A DNA stretch of 64,000 bases from Hyphomicrobiales bacterium (GTDB lineage Bacteria > Pseudomonadota > Alphaproteobacteria > MED-G09): positions 198,740-262,739 of the forward strand of contig JAOLDG010000001.1 in assembly GCA_028339975.1 (NCBI GenBank). The letters are read 5' to 3'. Shown here piece by piece: positions 15,817-24,997 of the stretch. Both the position numbers and the translations under genes were made by a program. Each line of letters begins with the position of its first letter. Positions within the stretch are counted from its first letter, which is position 1. The notes under the pieces are model-generated. The model was given only the letters and a program-made list of their open reading frames with translations. It had not been told where the DNA came from and did not search any database.

Positions 15817-18384
15817 TTATAATCTTTCTTTTAAATTTATTAAATCTATATTTTCTGAGAATATATTAGAGCTTTCGCCTCCCACCTTTGCATGCCTAGC
15901 CTTTTTTGATTTTTTTTGGCTATTTGACTTACTCTTATATTTCTTTTTATACTTTATCTCAATTTCGTTAGCATTATCACTTGAACTAGTTTTAATATTT
16001 TTATTAATCTCAGTAAAACCTAAATATTTAATAACAAACTTTATATTTTCTCTTGAACATCCTAATAGGGCAATCATTTCATCGGTTATGACAAAATTCT
16101 GATTTTTTTTGTCCATTTCAATTTGATTATAAATTAATTTATCTAACCTTTCTATTATATCAGCTCTTATAGCCATCTTTCCAAAAACTAAATAACCCAA
16201 TATTTTATATATTTGATGAGATATACTATTGTTAACTTCACACGATGTTATCCCCGGCCTTGGCAGGTTATCCTTAATTTTTTTTATTTCTTTCAGATTG
16301 TATTTCTTATTAGAAAAATTGATCCAAAGTGATATTAAAAGCTCTGTCGCCTTTGGTTTAACTGTTGCTGGGAAGAAGATAGAAAATTTTCCTATTTTTA
16401 TACCTAACTTTCTTAGATCATATCTTGATTTTTGGTCGAGTAACTTTATTTCACTTTCTATTTTATCTCTTTTTATTAGTCCTAGTTCCTCAGTGAGTCG
16501 ATATGCAATACCTTTTGCTCCTGGCTGCATATTATCAGTTCTAGTTAAGGAAAAAATTTCTTTTAGAATTGATGATATATAAAGGTTAAGCCAGTTTTGT
16601 ATCTTTTCCTCTAGATTAATTTTAATTTTTTCATTTAGCGGTTCGTCATATATTAAAAATATCTCTGGCTTTAGGGGATTTCTTCCAGGCTTTAATGAGG
16701 CAATTTTTTCATTATTTACATGAATAAATAAATCTGATTCTAAAGAAAATTCTTCAAAATCTAGTGAAATAATTTTTAAGGATTTTTTAGCCACTTCTTC
16801 CCCAATAGATTTTGATAGTGAAGATATTATGTGTTTCATATAAGATTCAGATCCAATTTTTTCTGCTATAAACTTTAATCCTTGTATCTTACCAAAATAT
16901 TTTCCTTCAACAGTTACCTCACCATCTTCATTAATCCCTGATAAAATTTCTTTTTTATCTTTATATTTTAATCTTAATCTACTTGTTCCCTTATCAACAA
17001 ACCTATCTGTTAATGCCTCATGCAGTGCGTCCGATAGTTTATCTTCTATAAGACGAGTTTTTTTTTGCCAATAATCAGGGTTTTTAATCCATTTAGATTT
17101 TTGTGTAATAAATGTCCACGTTCTTATATAGGCAATTCTATTCGATAAGGTCGCTATATCACCATAATATTTTTCTATAGGTTTTATTTGATCCCTTATC
17201 CAATCATCGGAAAGTTCCTCATCTTCACAAATTTTCTTGAATATCAGAGAAACCATCTTTGTGTGCTCTCCCTCACTAATATTTCTAAAATCCGGAATCT
17301 GGGAAGCCTCCCATAAGATTCTAATATTTATTGAAGTATTCGCTATTTCTTTTATTTCAGGGTCTTGCCCTAGTCTTGTTAGAGCCTTCAAATCATCTGC
17401 ATGCCTCGATGCTCCCAATTCTAATCTTGAGGGTAGTGACTTCAGACTATTAATCAAATTAGTTAGTGAAGAAAAATCTAATTTTTTATTTCTCCATTTC
17501 GCAGCTGACATGGGAATAAATCGGTGTTCTTCAATTCTTAAGACAATATCTTCTTCAAGCTCGTTAGCTTCTCCCGTCACTCCAAATGTTCCATCTTTTT
17601 GATATCTACCTGCTCTTCCTGCAATTTGAGCGAGTTCGTGGGGGAATAAATTTCTATAATTTTCACCATCAAACTTTTGTGTTTCAGCAAATGCAACGTG
17701 GTTGAGATCTAAATTTAAACCCATTCCAATTGCATCGGTTGCCACTATATAATCCACTTCACCATTTTGATACATTTTGACTTGAGCATTACGTGTTTGA
17801 GGGCTTAATGATCCCATAACAATTGCCACTCCACCTTTTTGTCTTTTTATTATTTCTGCTATTGCATAAACAGATTGAATTGAAAATGCTACTATTGCAG
17901 ATCGCTTTGGAAGGTGGCTAATTTTTTTATAGCCTGTGTATGAAAGTTTAGAAAACCTTGGTCTATTTTGAAATCTAACATCATTCAGTAATTTTTTTAT
18001 AACTTTACTCGAAATACTAGATCCCATAAACAATGTCTCGCTCATACCCCTGGCATTTAAGAGTCTATCGGTAAATATATGGCCTCGTTCAGGATCATCC
18101 ATTAGCTGTATTTCATCGACAGCAAGAAACTCTACTGGTTTATCTACTGGCATAGATTCAACTGTACATGCCCAATATTGAGGATTCGGAGGAATAATTC
18201 TTTCTTCGCCAGTTATCATTGCAACCCTAGATGGTCCAACTTCTTTAACTAATTTATCATACACTTCTCTTGTTAGTAACCTCAGGGGTAGTCCAATCAT
18301 ACCTGATTTATGCGCAACTAGCCTTTCTAGTGCGTAATGAGTTTTTCCGGTGTTAGTTGGACCAAGTGCTGCAATAATAGCCAT
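15817..18384 (-). CDS. SUV3-like SF2 RNA/DNA helicase
   Basis: An 855-residue superfamily 2 helicase. Walker A is at the very N-terminus, GPTNTGKTHYA (residues 8-18), the DExH box is AVDEIQLMDD near residue 90, and motif VI is QIAGRAGRYQ near residue 254. The C-terminal half has a long helical region and ends in a Lys/Ser-rich tail. It resembles mitochondrial SUV3, which works with RNA degradation enzymes, and is the standard alphaproteobacterial helicase upstream of the S4-fdxA-carD genes. Activity on RNA is inferred from SUV3. Confidence 0.88.
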   Translation of the reverse strand: MAIIAALGPTNTGKTHYALERLVAHKSGMIGLPLRLLTREVYDKLVKEVGPSRVAMITGEERIIPPNPQYWACTVESMPVDKPVEFLAVDEIQLMDDPERGHIFTDRLLNARGMSETLFMGSSISSKVIKKLLNDVRFQNRPRFSKLSYTGYKKISHLPKRSAIVAFSIQSVYAIAEIIKRQKGGVAIVMGSLSPQTRNAQVKMYQNGEVDYIVATDAIGMGLNLDLNHVAFAETQKFDGENYRNLFPHELAQIAGRAGRYQKDGTFGVTGEANELEEDIVLRIEEHRFIPMSAAKWRNKKLDFSSLTNLINSLKSLPSRLELGASRHADDLKALTRLGQDPEIKEIANTSINIRILWEASQIPDFRNISEGEHTKMVSLIFKKICEDEELSDDWIRDQIKPIEKYYGDIATLSNRIAYIRTWTFITQKSKWIKNPDYWQKKTRLIEDKLSDALHEALTDRFVDKGTSRLRLKYKDKKEILSGINEDGEVTVEGKYFGKIQGLKFIAEKIGSESYMKHIISSLSKSIGEEVAKKSLKIISLDFEEFSLESDLFIHVNNEKIASLKPGRNPLKPEIFLIYDEPLNEKIKINLEEKIQNWLNLYISSILKEIFSLTRTDNMQPGAKGIAYRLTEELGLIKRDKIESEIKLLDQKSRYDLRKLGIKIGKFSIFFPATVKPKATELLISLWINFSNKKYNLKEIKKIKDNLPRPGITSCEVNNSISHQIYKILGYLVFGKMAIRADIIERLDKLIYNQIEMDKKNQNFVITDEMIALLGCSRENIKFVIKYLGFTEINKNIKTSSSDNANEIEIKYKKKYKSKSNSQKKSKKARHAKVGGESSNIFSENIDLINLKERL

Positions 18385-18644
18385 AAGTTGTTTTACAAAA
18401 TTTTAGTTTATATTCAAGTTAAATAAAAAATAACGATACACTCCATATAGTGTCATATAAAATTACTAACTGGACTACTTGAAGAACATACCATGACCGA
18501 ATCAATCACATGGATAGTTTCTTGCTATGTTCTATACTATATGTAGATGTTAATAAACGATTAGTACTATTTATAATAAATGTATTTTCATTATAAATTT
18601 TATTATAAAAATGTATATTATGATAAAAATATGGAGCTTTAGTT
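18385..18644. other. Intergenic gap between helicase and acyl-CoA dehydrogenase
   Basis: The largest gap in the window, 260 bases, between divergent genes. It is very AT-rich, with several TATAAT-like hexamers near 18570-18620 and a short palindrome CACTccatatAGTG near 18439-18452. I see no ORF, tRNA or clear terminator. It most likely holds two divergent promoters. Confidence 0.4.
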
Positions 18645-19922
18645 ATGGACTTTTCTATACCGCAAGAGATTCAGGATTATTTAGATATTCTTGATAATTT
18701 TATCGAAAATAAAATTAAACCTATAGAGATGAAGAACGATAATATTCGGTTTTTTGATCATCGTAGAGAACATTCTAGAACTGACTGGGATCGCGGAGGA
18801 CTTCCTTCAGAGGATTGGGAGGATCTATTAAGCGAGATGAGGACGGTAGCGGATGAGGCCGGACATCTTAGGTATGGATTACCAGCTGAATATGGAGGTC
18901 AAGATGGTTCTAATCTATCAATGGCAATTATTAGAGAACACTTGGCCGCAAAAGGCTTAGGACTTCACAATGACTTACAGAATGAGAATTCTATTGTAGG
19001 AAATTTTCCTCAGATTTTAATGTTTAGGGATTTTGGTACGCCTGATCAAAAAGATAAGTTTATTAAAGGTATGTTAGATGGAAGTATTAAAATATCGTTT
19101 GGTTTAACTGAACCAGAGCATGGTTCAGATGCAACATGGATGGAAACAAACGCAATACCAGAAAAAAGAGATGGTGTTGATGGTTGGTTAATTAATGGAT
19201 CAAAAACCTGGAACACCGGTTTGCATAAGGCAAATTATGATATGATTTTTGCCCGTACAAGTGGCGACAATGGATCGCCAAAAGGTATTTCTTGTTTTCT
19301 AGTTCCAACATCTTCCGACGGTTTTAATATTGAAGAATTTATGTGGACTTTTAATATGCCAACCGATCACGCCTTAATAAGCATGAAAAATGTTTGGGTT
19401 CCCTCCAATGCAATTCTAGGTAAATTGGATAAAGGTCTTGATCTTGCTCAACACTTTGTTCATGAAAATAGAATTCGTCAAGCTGCTTCAGGAGTAGGAG
19501 CAGCACAATATTGTATAAATATGAGTGTAGATTATGCAAACGAAAGAAAACCTTTTGGTAAACCTCTTTCAACAAATCAAGCTATTCAATTTCCTTTAAC
19601 TGAACTTCACACAGAGTGTGAAATGATAAGAAATTTAGTTTACAAGACTGCATGGCAAATGGATCAAATGACTAAACCCGAGGTCGCAATTAACTTGTCT
19701 GACAAAGTATCAATGTGCAATTATCGATCTAACAGATTAGTTTGCCAAGCTGCCGATCAAGCTATTCAAGTACATGGTGGTATAGGTTATTCTCGTCATA
19801 AGCCTTTTGAGCATATATATCGACACCATAGGAGATATAGGATTACGGAAGGGTCAGAGGAAATTCAAATTAGGAAGGTTGCAGGGTATCTTTTTAAATT
19901 TTTAAAACGAGGAAAAAAATAA
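18645..19922 (+). CDS. Acyl-CoA dehydrogenase
   Basis: A 425-residue FAD flavoenzyme of the acyl-CoA dehydrogenase family. Family signatures are FGLTEPEHGSDAT (substrate/FAD loop, near residue 152), VHENRIRQAASGVGAAQY, YANERKPFGKPLSTNQAIQ and QVHGGIGYSRHKPFEHIYR near the C-terminus. The last part, ending RITEGSEEIQIRKVAGYLFK, is the usual FAD-contacting C-terminus. It resembles ACAD10/11-type or medium-chain enzymes acting on unusual acyl chains; exact substrate unknown. A Sel1-repeat gene follows after 11 bases and may be co-transcribed. Confidence 0.9.
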   Translation: MDFSIPQEIQDYLDILDNFIENKIKPIEMKNDNIRFFDHRREHSRTDWDRGGLPSEDWEDLLSEMRTVADEAGHLRYGLPAEYGGQDGSNLSMAIIREHLAAKGLGLHNDLQNENSIVGNFPQILMFRDFGTPDQKDKFIKGMLDGSIKISFGLTEPEHGSDATWMETNAIPEKRDGVDGWLINGSKTWNTGLHKANYDMIFARTSGDNGSPKGISCFLVPTSSDGFNIEEFMWTFNMPTDHALISMKNVWVPSNAILGKLDKGLDLAQHFVHENRIRQAASGVGAAQYCINMSVDYANERKPFGKPLSTNQAIQFPLTELHTECEMIRNLVYKTAWQMDQMTKPEVAINLSDKVSMCNYRSNRLVCQAADQAIQVHGGIGYSRHKPFEHIYRHHRRYRITEGSEEIQIRKVAGYLFKFLKRGKK

Positions 19923-19933
19923 AGGAATAATCT

Positions 19934-20782
19934 ATGAGAATATTTTTTTTAACAATAACTTTATTTATTAGCATTACTTTATTTAACTATGAAGCTAAAT
20001 CACAATTATCCATTGATACTGATATTACAATATTAAGGGCTCAATCCGATGAAGGTAACCCAGACGCTAAGTTTTATTTAGGAACTCAATATTATATTGG
20101 GAGAGATTTGAATCAAGATTTTGATAAAGCAATTAAACTTTTTCAGCAAGCCTCTGACGGAGGAAATGTTTCAGCTACTTTTAATTTAGGAATTATTTAT
20201 GCAAAAGGAAGAGGCGTTGAAATTAATGAGGAAAAAGCATTTGATTATTATAAAAAAGCAGCTTATGGCGGCCTACCTCAGGCTCAATTTAATTATGCAT
20301 TATGGTTAAGGGAGGGAAGAGTGGGTGAGGCTAATCCAATAGAGGCTATAGAGTGGTTTAAGGCTTCAGCTAATAAAAATTTTGATCGGTCACTAATTGA
20401 GCTTGCAAAAGGTTATGAGACTGGAGTTGCTGGAAGGCGAGATTATAGAGAGGCAGTTAAATTATATAGGCGAGCAAGAGCGAATGACGATAATAGAGAT
20501 AACTCACCTTATCTGCAGGCTACGTTTTATTTAGGTAGATTGTATCTAAAAGGACTAGGAGTTTCTCAAAATGCTAATAAGGGTTTAAAATTTATAAGAG
20601 AAGCTGCTGACGGAAAGGTTAATGCTGCTTTAGTTGAAATGGGAAGAATTTATGAAGAAGGACGTTATCTAAATAAAGATTTAAACTTTGCTCTAAATTA
20701 CTTTTTAGAATCCAAGAAGAATGGTTTTATTGAATCAGAAGAGGATATTATTAGAATTAAGAAAAAATTGGGGTCTTCATAG
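19934..20782 (+). CDS. Secreted Sel1-repeat (TPR-like) protein
   Basis: A 282-residue protein with a signal peptide of about 20 residues (hydrophobic MRIFFLTITLFISITLF, then YEAKS). It is followed by at least five Sel1-like repeats of about 36 residues with the pattern A-x-x-x-L-G-x-x-Y-x-x-G-x-G-V, for instance DAKFYLGTQYYIGRDL, SATFNLGIIYAKGRGV and QATFYLGRLYLKGLGV. Sel1 repeats form helical solenoids for protein-protein contact, probably in the periplasm here. No enzymatic motif is seen. Confidence 0.88.
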   Translation: MRIFFLTITLFISITLFNYEAKSQLSIDTDITILRAQSDEGNPDAKFYLGTQYYIGRDLNQDFDKAIKLFQQASDGGNVSATFNLGIIYAKGRGVEINEEKAFDYYKKAAYGGLPQAQFNYALWLREGRVGEANPIEAIEWFKASANKNFDRSLIELAKGYETGVAGRRDYREAVKLYRRARANDDNRDNSPYLQATFYLGRLYLKGLGVSQNANKGLKFIREAADGKVNAALVEMGRIYEEGRYLNKDLNFALNYFLESKKNGFIESEEDIIRIKKKLGSS

Positions 20783-20793
20783 ATAAATCTATC

Positions 20794-20820
20794 TTGACGT
20801 ATACTTAATAGGTATATAAA
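20794..20820 (+). promoter_or_regulatory. Probable rpmB promoter
   Basis: TTGACG at 20794-20799 and TATAAA at 20815-20820 form a sigma-70-like pair with a 15-base spacer, 38 bases before the rpmB ATG. The spacer is two bases shorter than ideal, so the exact -10 is uncertain. Confidence 0.45.
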
Positions 20821-20858
20821 ACCCAAGCTTAACTTTAAATTAAAAATTGGTATTTATT

Positions 20859-21134
20859 ATGTCTAGACAATGTGAACTTAGCGGAAAAGGTGTGATGACA
20901 GGTAACAATGTTAGTCATGCTAAAAATAGGACGAGAAGAAGATTTTTGCCTAATTTATGTAATGTTAGTCTTGCAAGTGACAAACTCAATCAAACAATAC
21001 GTTTTCGAGTAAGCGCACATGCCCTTAGATCAGTAGAACATGTTGGTGGTCTGGATAATTTTTTAATTAAGGCAAAAGATTCTGAGCTTTCAATTAAGGC
21101 TAGAAAACTTAAAAAAAGAATAGTTAGCGTTTAA
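20859..21134 (+). CDS. rpmB: 50S ribosomal protein L28
   Basis: A 91-residue ribosomal protein, [20 protein letters not shown] at the N-terminus, then [11 protein letters not shown] and the [20 protein letters not shown] segment usual in alphaproteobacterial L28. The start at ATG 20859 matches the universal L28 N-terminus; the TTG at 20847 would add four atypical residues. It converges on cobT with overlapping stops, an arrangement seen near cobST in other alphaproteobacteria. Confidence 0.96.
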   Translation: MSRQCELSGKGVMTGNNVSHAKNRTRRRFLPNLCNVSLASDKLNQTIRFRVSAHALRSVEHVGGLDNFLIKAKDSELSIKARKLKKRIVSV

Positions 21135-22984
21135 ACCCCAATCTTAATCCTTTTCTTGTGACGCGAATTAAATTCTTCATCAAATAAACCAGCCAGTTGT
21201 TCCGTTATAGCCCCACCAAGCTGTTCAGCATCTACTATCGTCACAGCTTTTCTATAATATCTATTTACATCGTGACCAATTCCAATTGCTGTTAGTTCAA
21301 TCGATGAATCAAGCTCGATTTTTTGAATTACTTGCTTAAGGTGTCTTTCAAGATAATTACCTGCATTTACTGAGAGGGTTGAGTCATCAACTGGGGCACC
21401 ATCTGAAATAACCATAAGAATTTTTCTTTGTTCTGTTCTTCCAAGTAATCTTTTGTGGGCCCATTCTAATGCTTCCCCATCAATATTTTCTTTTAACAAG
21501 CCTTCTCTTAACATTAACCCGAGGTTACGTTTTGATCTTCTCCAGGGTTCATCAGCAGTTTTATAGATAATATGTCTAAGATCATTTAAGCGACCAGGAG
21601 CAGGTTGTTTTCCTCCCTCTAACCAAGATTCTCTTGATTTTCCACCCTTCCATGCTTTTGTTGTAAACCCAAGGACTTCAGTTTTTACAGAACACCTTTC
21701 AAGTGTTCTTGCTAAAATATCGGCGCACATGGCGGCAATTGTTATTGGCCTTCCTCTCATAGAACCAGAATTATCAATTAATAACGATACAACTGTATCT
21801 CGGAATTCAATATCTTTTTCCATTTTAAAAGATAATGCTGATGTTGGATCAATAATAACCCTAGTCAATTTTGAAACATCTAATAGGCCTTCTTCAAGAT
21901 CAAACTCCCATGAACGATTTTGTTGGGCCAATAATTTTCTTTGTAATTTATTTGCTAACCTTGTTACCGCCCCTTGAAGATGATTGAGCTGTTGGTCTAA
22001 ATATTCTCTTAATCTTTCAAGCTCTTCCATTTCGCATAAATCAACAGCTTTAATTTCTTCATCATATTTTTCAGTAAAGATTTTGTAGGGAAGCTCTCTT
22101 CTTTGTTCGTTGTCATTGCCCCTACCTCTTGCAGATTGGGCAAGACTATCATCCTCATTATCTGATTCTTCTCCAACCTCAGACATCTCGGTTTCCAATG
22201 AGTCATCCTCCTCTGGGGTACCATCATCGGCTTCCATATCATCTGATTGTGTTTCATCATCTGAAGTCGATTCATCCTCTTCAGCGTCTGAGAATTCTTC
22301 ATTCTCATTCTCATTACTATCATCTTCTTGATCTTCTTCTGTTGGATCTTCACCTAACTCATCACCAAGCTCTAGATCACCAATCAGTTTTCTTGTTATT
22401 TTAGCATATTCTTTTTGGTCTTGGACGCTCTTTATCAACTTATCTATTGATGTTTCAGCTCTCTCTTCTATCCATTTCTTCCAAGGTTGAATATACTCTT
22501 GTGCCTCATCAATTTTATTACCAGTTAAACGCTCCATCACAATATATGATAGAGCTTCAATCATTTTACCTTCAGGGCTGTCATTATTTACACTTAAGAC
22601 TTTTCTTTTTATTTTGGTTTTTTCCATTTCCACTAAATTATTGGAAACACCAGTCATTGAATTAGAGCCTATAGCATCACACCTTACTTTCTCGAGAGAG
22701 TTATATATTCCTTTTGCATTCTGGCCCTGAGGAGAATATTTTTCATCTATCATTTCTTTGTGATGGGCTAGATATAGTGCAAGTGAATCTGCCTCACCTC
22801 TTAACGAATTAATTTGAGCAGAGTCCATATTTTTATTTGGCATTGGCAGTCTTGCTTTTAGACCACTCAAATTACCTTTATCTGATCCAAAACTAACAGT
22901 AAGTTCATCTTGTTTTGAGATCGAACGCATAGCCATAGTTAAGGCACGCTTAAACTCATCAATATCTGAGGATTTATTTGTCAC
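21131..22984 (-). CDS. cobT: Cobaltochelatase subunit CobT
   Basis: A 617-residue protein. The C-terminal von Willebrand A domain has the MIDAS motif [14 protein letters not shown] and later [10 protein letters not shown]. The middle (about residues 205-290) is a long acidic, Ser-rich linker, typical of CobT. CobT with the AAA+ CobS forms the chaperone-like complex that drives cobalt insertion by CobN into hydrogenobyrinate a,c-diamide. CobN is not in this window. Its start overlaps the end of cobS by 11 bases. Confidence 0.93.
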   Translation of the reverse strand: MTNKSSDIDEFKRALTMAMRSISKQDELTVSFGSDKGNLSGLKARLPMPNKNMDSAQINSLRGEADSLALYLAHHKEMIDEKYSPQGQNAKGIYNSLEKVRCDAIGSNSMTGVSNNLVEMEKTKIKRKVLSVNNDSPEGKMIEALSYIVMERLTGNKIDEAQEYIQPWKKWIEERAETSIDKLIKSVQDQKEYAKITRKLIGDLELGDELGEDPTEEDQEDDSNENENEEFSDAEEDESTSDDETQSDDMEADDGTPEEDDSLETEMSEVGEESDNEDDSLAQSARGRGNDNEQRRELPYKIFTEKYDEEIKAVDLCEMEELERLREYLDQQLNHLQGAVTRLANKLQRKLLAQQNRSWEFDLEEGLLDVSKLTRVIIDPTSALSFKMEKDIEFRDTVVSLLIDNSGSMRGRPITIAAMCADILARTLERCSVKTEVLGFTTKAWKGGKSRESWLEGGKQPAPGRLNDLRHIIYKTADEPWRRSKRNLGLMLREGLLKENIDGEALEWAHKRLLGRTEQRKILMVISDGAPVDDSTLSVNAGNYLERHLKQVIQKIELDSSIELTAIGIGHDVNRYYRKAVTIVDAEQLGGAITEQLAGLFDEEFNSRHKKRIKIGV

Positions 22985-23981
22985 TATCGTTTTCTGATTT
23001 CAATATTACAGATGTATCTACCAACTCTTCACCGAAGCTCCTTTGGTAAAACTCTGCAATAGTTTGTCGTTCTAATTCATCGCACTTATTAAGAAAGGTT
23101 AATTTAAAGCTCAAACCTACATCTTTAAGAATTTCGGTATTTTGAGCCCATGTTAAAACAGTTCGAGGACTCATAACGGTAGAAATATCGCCGTTAATAA
23201 AGCTATTTCTTGTTAGATCTGCAACTCTTATCATTTTAGAAATAATTTCCTTACCCTCTTTATTGTTAAAGGTTTTTGCTTTTCTAGAAACAATATTTAA
23301 TTCATCCTCATGTGGAAGATAGTTAAGAGCGCTTACAATTGACCAACGGTCCATTTGACCTTGGTTAATTTGTTGAGTTCCATGATAAAGCCCAGATGTG
23401 TCGCCTAAGCCGACAGTATTCGTTGTTGAAAATAAACGGAAATATTTATGAGGTGTTATAACCTTATTTTGGTCTAGAAGTGTAAGCTTACCAGAGATTT
23501 CAAGAACCCTTTGTATTACAAACATTACGTCTGGTCGTCCTGCATCGTACTCATCAAAGACCAATGCCACAGGATTCTGAATTGCCCAAGGCAAAAGTCC
23601 CTCACGGAACTCTGTTATTTGTTTTCCATCTTTTAGCGTAATCATATCTTTGCCAATTAAATCAATCCTACTAACGTGACTGTCGAGGTTAATTCTAATA
23701 CAAGGCCAATTTAATCTAGCTGCTATTTGTTCAATATGGGTAGATTTACCAGTACCGTGGTAGCCTTGAACCATAACCCTTCTGTCATGTGAGAAGCCTG
23801 CTAGAATAGCTATAGTAGTTTCATGATTAAATAAATAATCCTCATCAATCTCAGGAACATATTCATTTGTTTTTGAATATGCAGGTACCTTTAAATCAGT
23901 ATCAAGATCAAACATTTCTTTAACAGATATCTCAATATCTGGGCTTCCAATATCTATAATTTTTTTTGTATCCGTGCTCAT
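22974..23981 (-). CDS. cobS: Cobaltochelatase AAA+ subunit CobS
   Basis: A 335-residue AAA+ ATPase. Walker A is GYHGTGKST at residues 73-81, Walker [13 protein letters not shown] near residue 137, and sensor-type [16 protein letters not shown] follows. Length and motifs match CobS (about 330). It powers the CobS-CobT ring during aerobic cobalt chelation. The gene is translationally coupled to cobT and preceded by a J-domain gene, a conserved alphaproteobacterial cluster with bolA and rpmB. Confidence 0.95.
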   Translation of the reverse strand: MSTDTKKIIDIGSPDIEISVKEMFDLDTDLKVPAYSKTNEYVPEIDEDYLFNHETTIAILAGFSHDRRVMVQGYHGTGKSTHIEQIAARLNWPCIRINLDSHVSRIDLIGKDMITLKDGKQITEFREGLLPWAIQNPVALVFDEYDAGRPDVMFVIQRVLEISGKLTLLDQNKVITPHKYFRLFSTTNTVGLGDTSGLYHGTQQINQGQMDRWSIVSALNYLPHEDELNIVSRKAKTFNNKEGKEIISKMIRVADLTRNSFINGDISTVMSPRTVLTWAQNTEILKDVGLSFKLTFLNKCDELERQTIAEFYQRSFGEELVDTSVILKSENDSDK

Positions 23982-24034
23982 AAATTAATTCCTTTCTTTT
24001 ATTAATACGATTGTTTAGCAAATTCAGATATAAT

Positions 24035-24619
24035 TTAACAGTGCCCTTTTGATTTTAAAGCTTTATAGGCACTGATTACTTCCTTTAATAAATCTTCTTG
24101 AGAATTATCGCCCCCATTTGTGTCTGGGTGAAGACTTTTCACAACCTCTTTAAATTTTTTTCTTATATCACTTTTGTTTGAAACAGAATTAAAATCAAGA
24201 AGCTTGTAGGCCTTTTCAGATATTTTACCTTTTTTTATTTTAGATTGTCTTTCATATTTTGACGTTTTTTCTTTTTCAAATAAATCAAAAGGATCATCAA
24301 AAGCACTACCGTCATTTTTGGCAAATTTTGAAAAGTAGCTTGCCTGAGGGTTTGTTCCTGATTTCCAGGTTGGCCTATGTCCAATTATTGCAGAAATTTG
24401 ATAATCAATAACCTCTTCTTCGCTCATCCCTTCGAAGAAATTATAATTCTTATTAAAATCCTTTATATGATTGAGGCAGTAAAAAAATTTTACAGAAGAT
24501 TTTGTTTTTGCAAGGAACTCGCCATTTTCATTGCAACCCCCATAGTCACAGACTTGTTTTTTTGATAATATTTTCGGTTTTATCCTTAAATTATTAAAAT
24601 ATTTTGGGTTTAGTTTCAT
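24035..24619 (-). CDS. J-domain (DnaJ-like) protein of the cobST-bolA cluster
   Basis: A 194-residue protein with a C-terminal J-domain: NSVSNKSDIRKKFKEVVKSL, then HPDTNGGD (the HPD triad that stimulates Hsp70) and the helix LLKEVISAYKALKSK. The N-terminal part has CDYGGCNENGEFLAK and FYCLNHI, suggesting a small Cys/His metal-binding element, seen in the alphaproteobacterial proteins of this locus. Its Hsp70 partner and client are unknown. It is divergent from bolA with 72 bases between. Confidence 0.88.
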   Translation of the reverse strand: MKLNPKYFNNLRIKPKILSKKQVCDYGGCNENGEFLAKTKSSVKFFYCLNHIKDFNKNYNFFEGMSEEEVIDYQISAIIGHRPTWKSGTNPQASYFSKFAKNDGSAFDDPFDLFEKEKTSKYERQSKIKKGKISEKAYKLLDFNSVSNKSDIRKKFKEVVKSLHPDTNGGDNSQEDLLKEVISAYKALKSKGHC

Positions 24620-24691
24620 ATAGAATCAATTCCTAGCTTATTCATAAGTATTCGATTTTAACTTATAATCTGATATAGTAGAAATATTAAA

Positions 24692-24958
24692 ATGGAAATA
24701 AAAGAAATTATCTTAAAAAAACTCTCTGAGGCTCTTTCTCCTTTATTTATAGAGGTAGAAGACCAGTCTCATTTGCATGCAAATCATAATGAAAGTGCTA
24801 AGGCGGGGGGAACTCATTTTAAAATATCTATAAAGTCAGAGGAATTTAACAATATTAAACCAATCGAAAGACATAGAATTGCTATGAACATTCTTAAAGA
24901 AGAATTTAATAATGGATTGCATGCTGTTTCATTTGATTTAAAGGATTCAAAAGATTAA
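24692..24958 (+). CDS. bolA: BolA-family protein
   Basis: An 88-residue protein of the BolA fold. The conserved core is EDQSHLHANHNESAK with the invariant His pair region, then GTHFKISIKS and a C-terminal helix LHAVSFDLK. The form HAVSFDL with the preceding G-L-H matches BolA/BolA1, which partners monothiol glutaredoxin with a bridging iron-sulfur cluster. It is divergent from the J-domain gene, the usual alphaproteobacterial arrangement, and stands 39 bases before a TonB-dependent receptor gene. Confidence 0.92.
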   Translation: MEIKEIILKKLSEALSPLFIEVEDQSHLHANHNESAKAGGTHFKISIKSEEFNNIKPIERHRIAMNILKEEFNNGLHAVSFDLKDSKD

Positions 24959-24997
24959 CTCTTATTTTTTATATTTAAATTTTCTTAGGAGGGTGTT

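Noticed and set aside
22110-22404. Ser-rich and His-rich frames opposite the cobT acidic linker
   Set aside because: They are the antisense and frame-shifted reading of the Glu/Asp-rich repeat in cobT, without ribosome sites.
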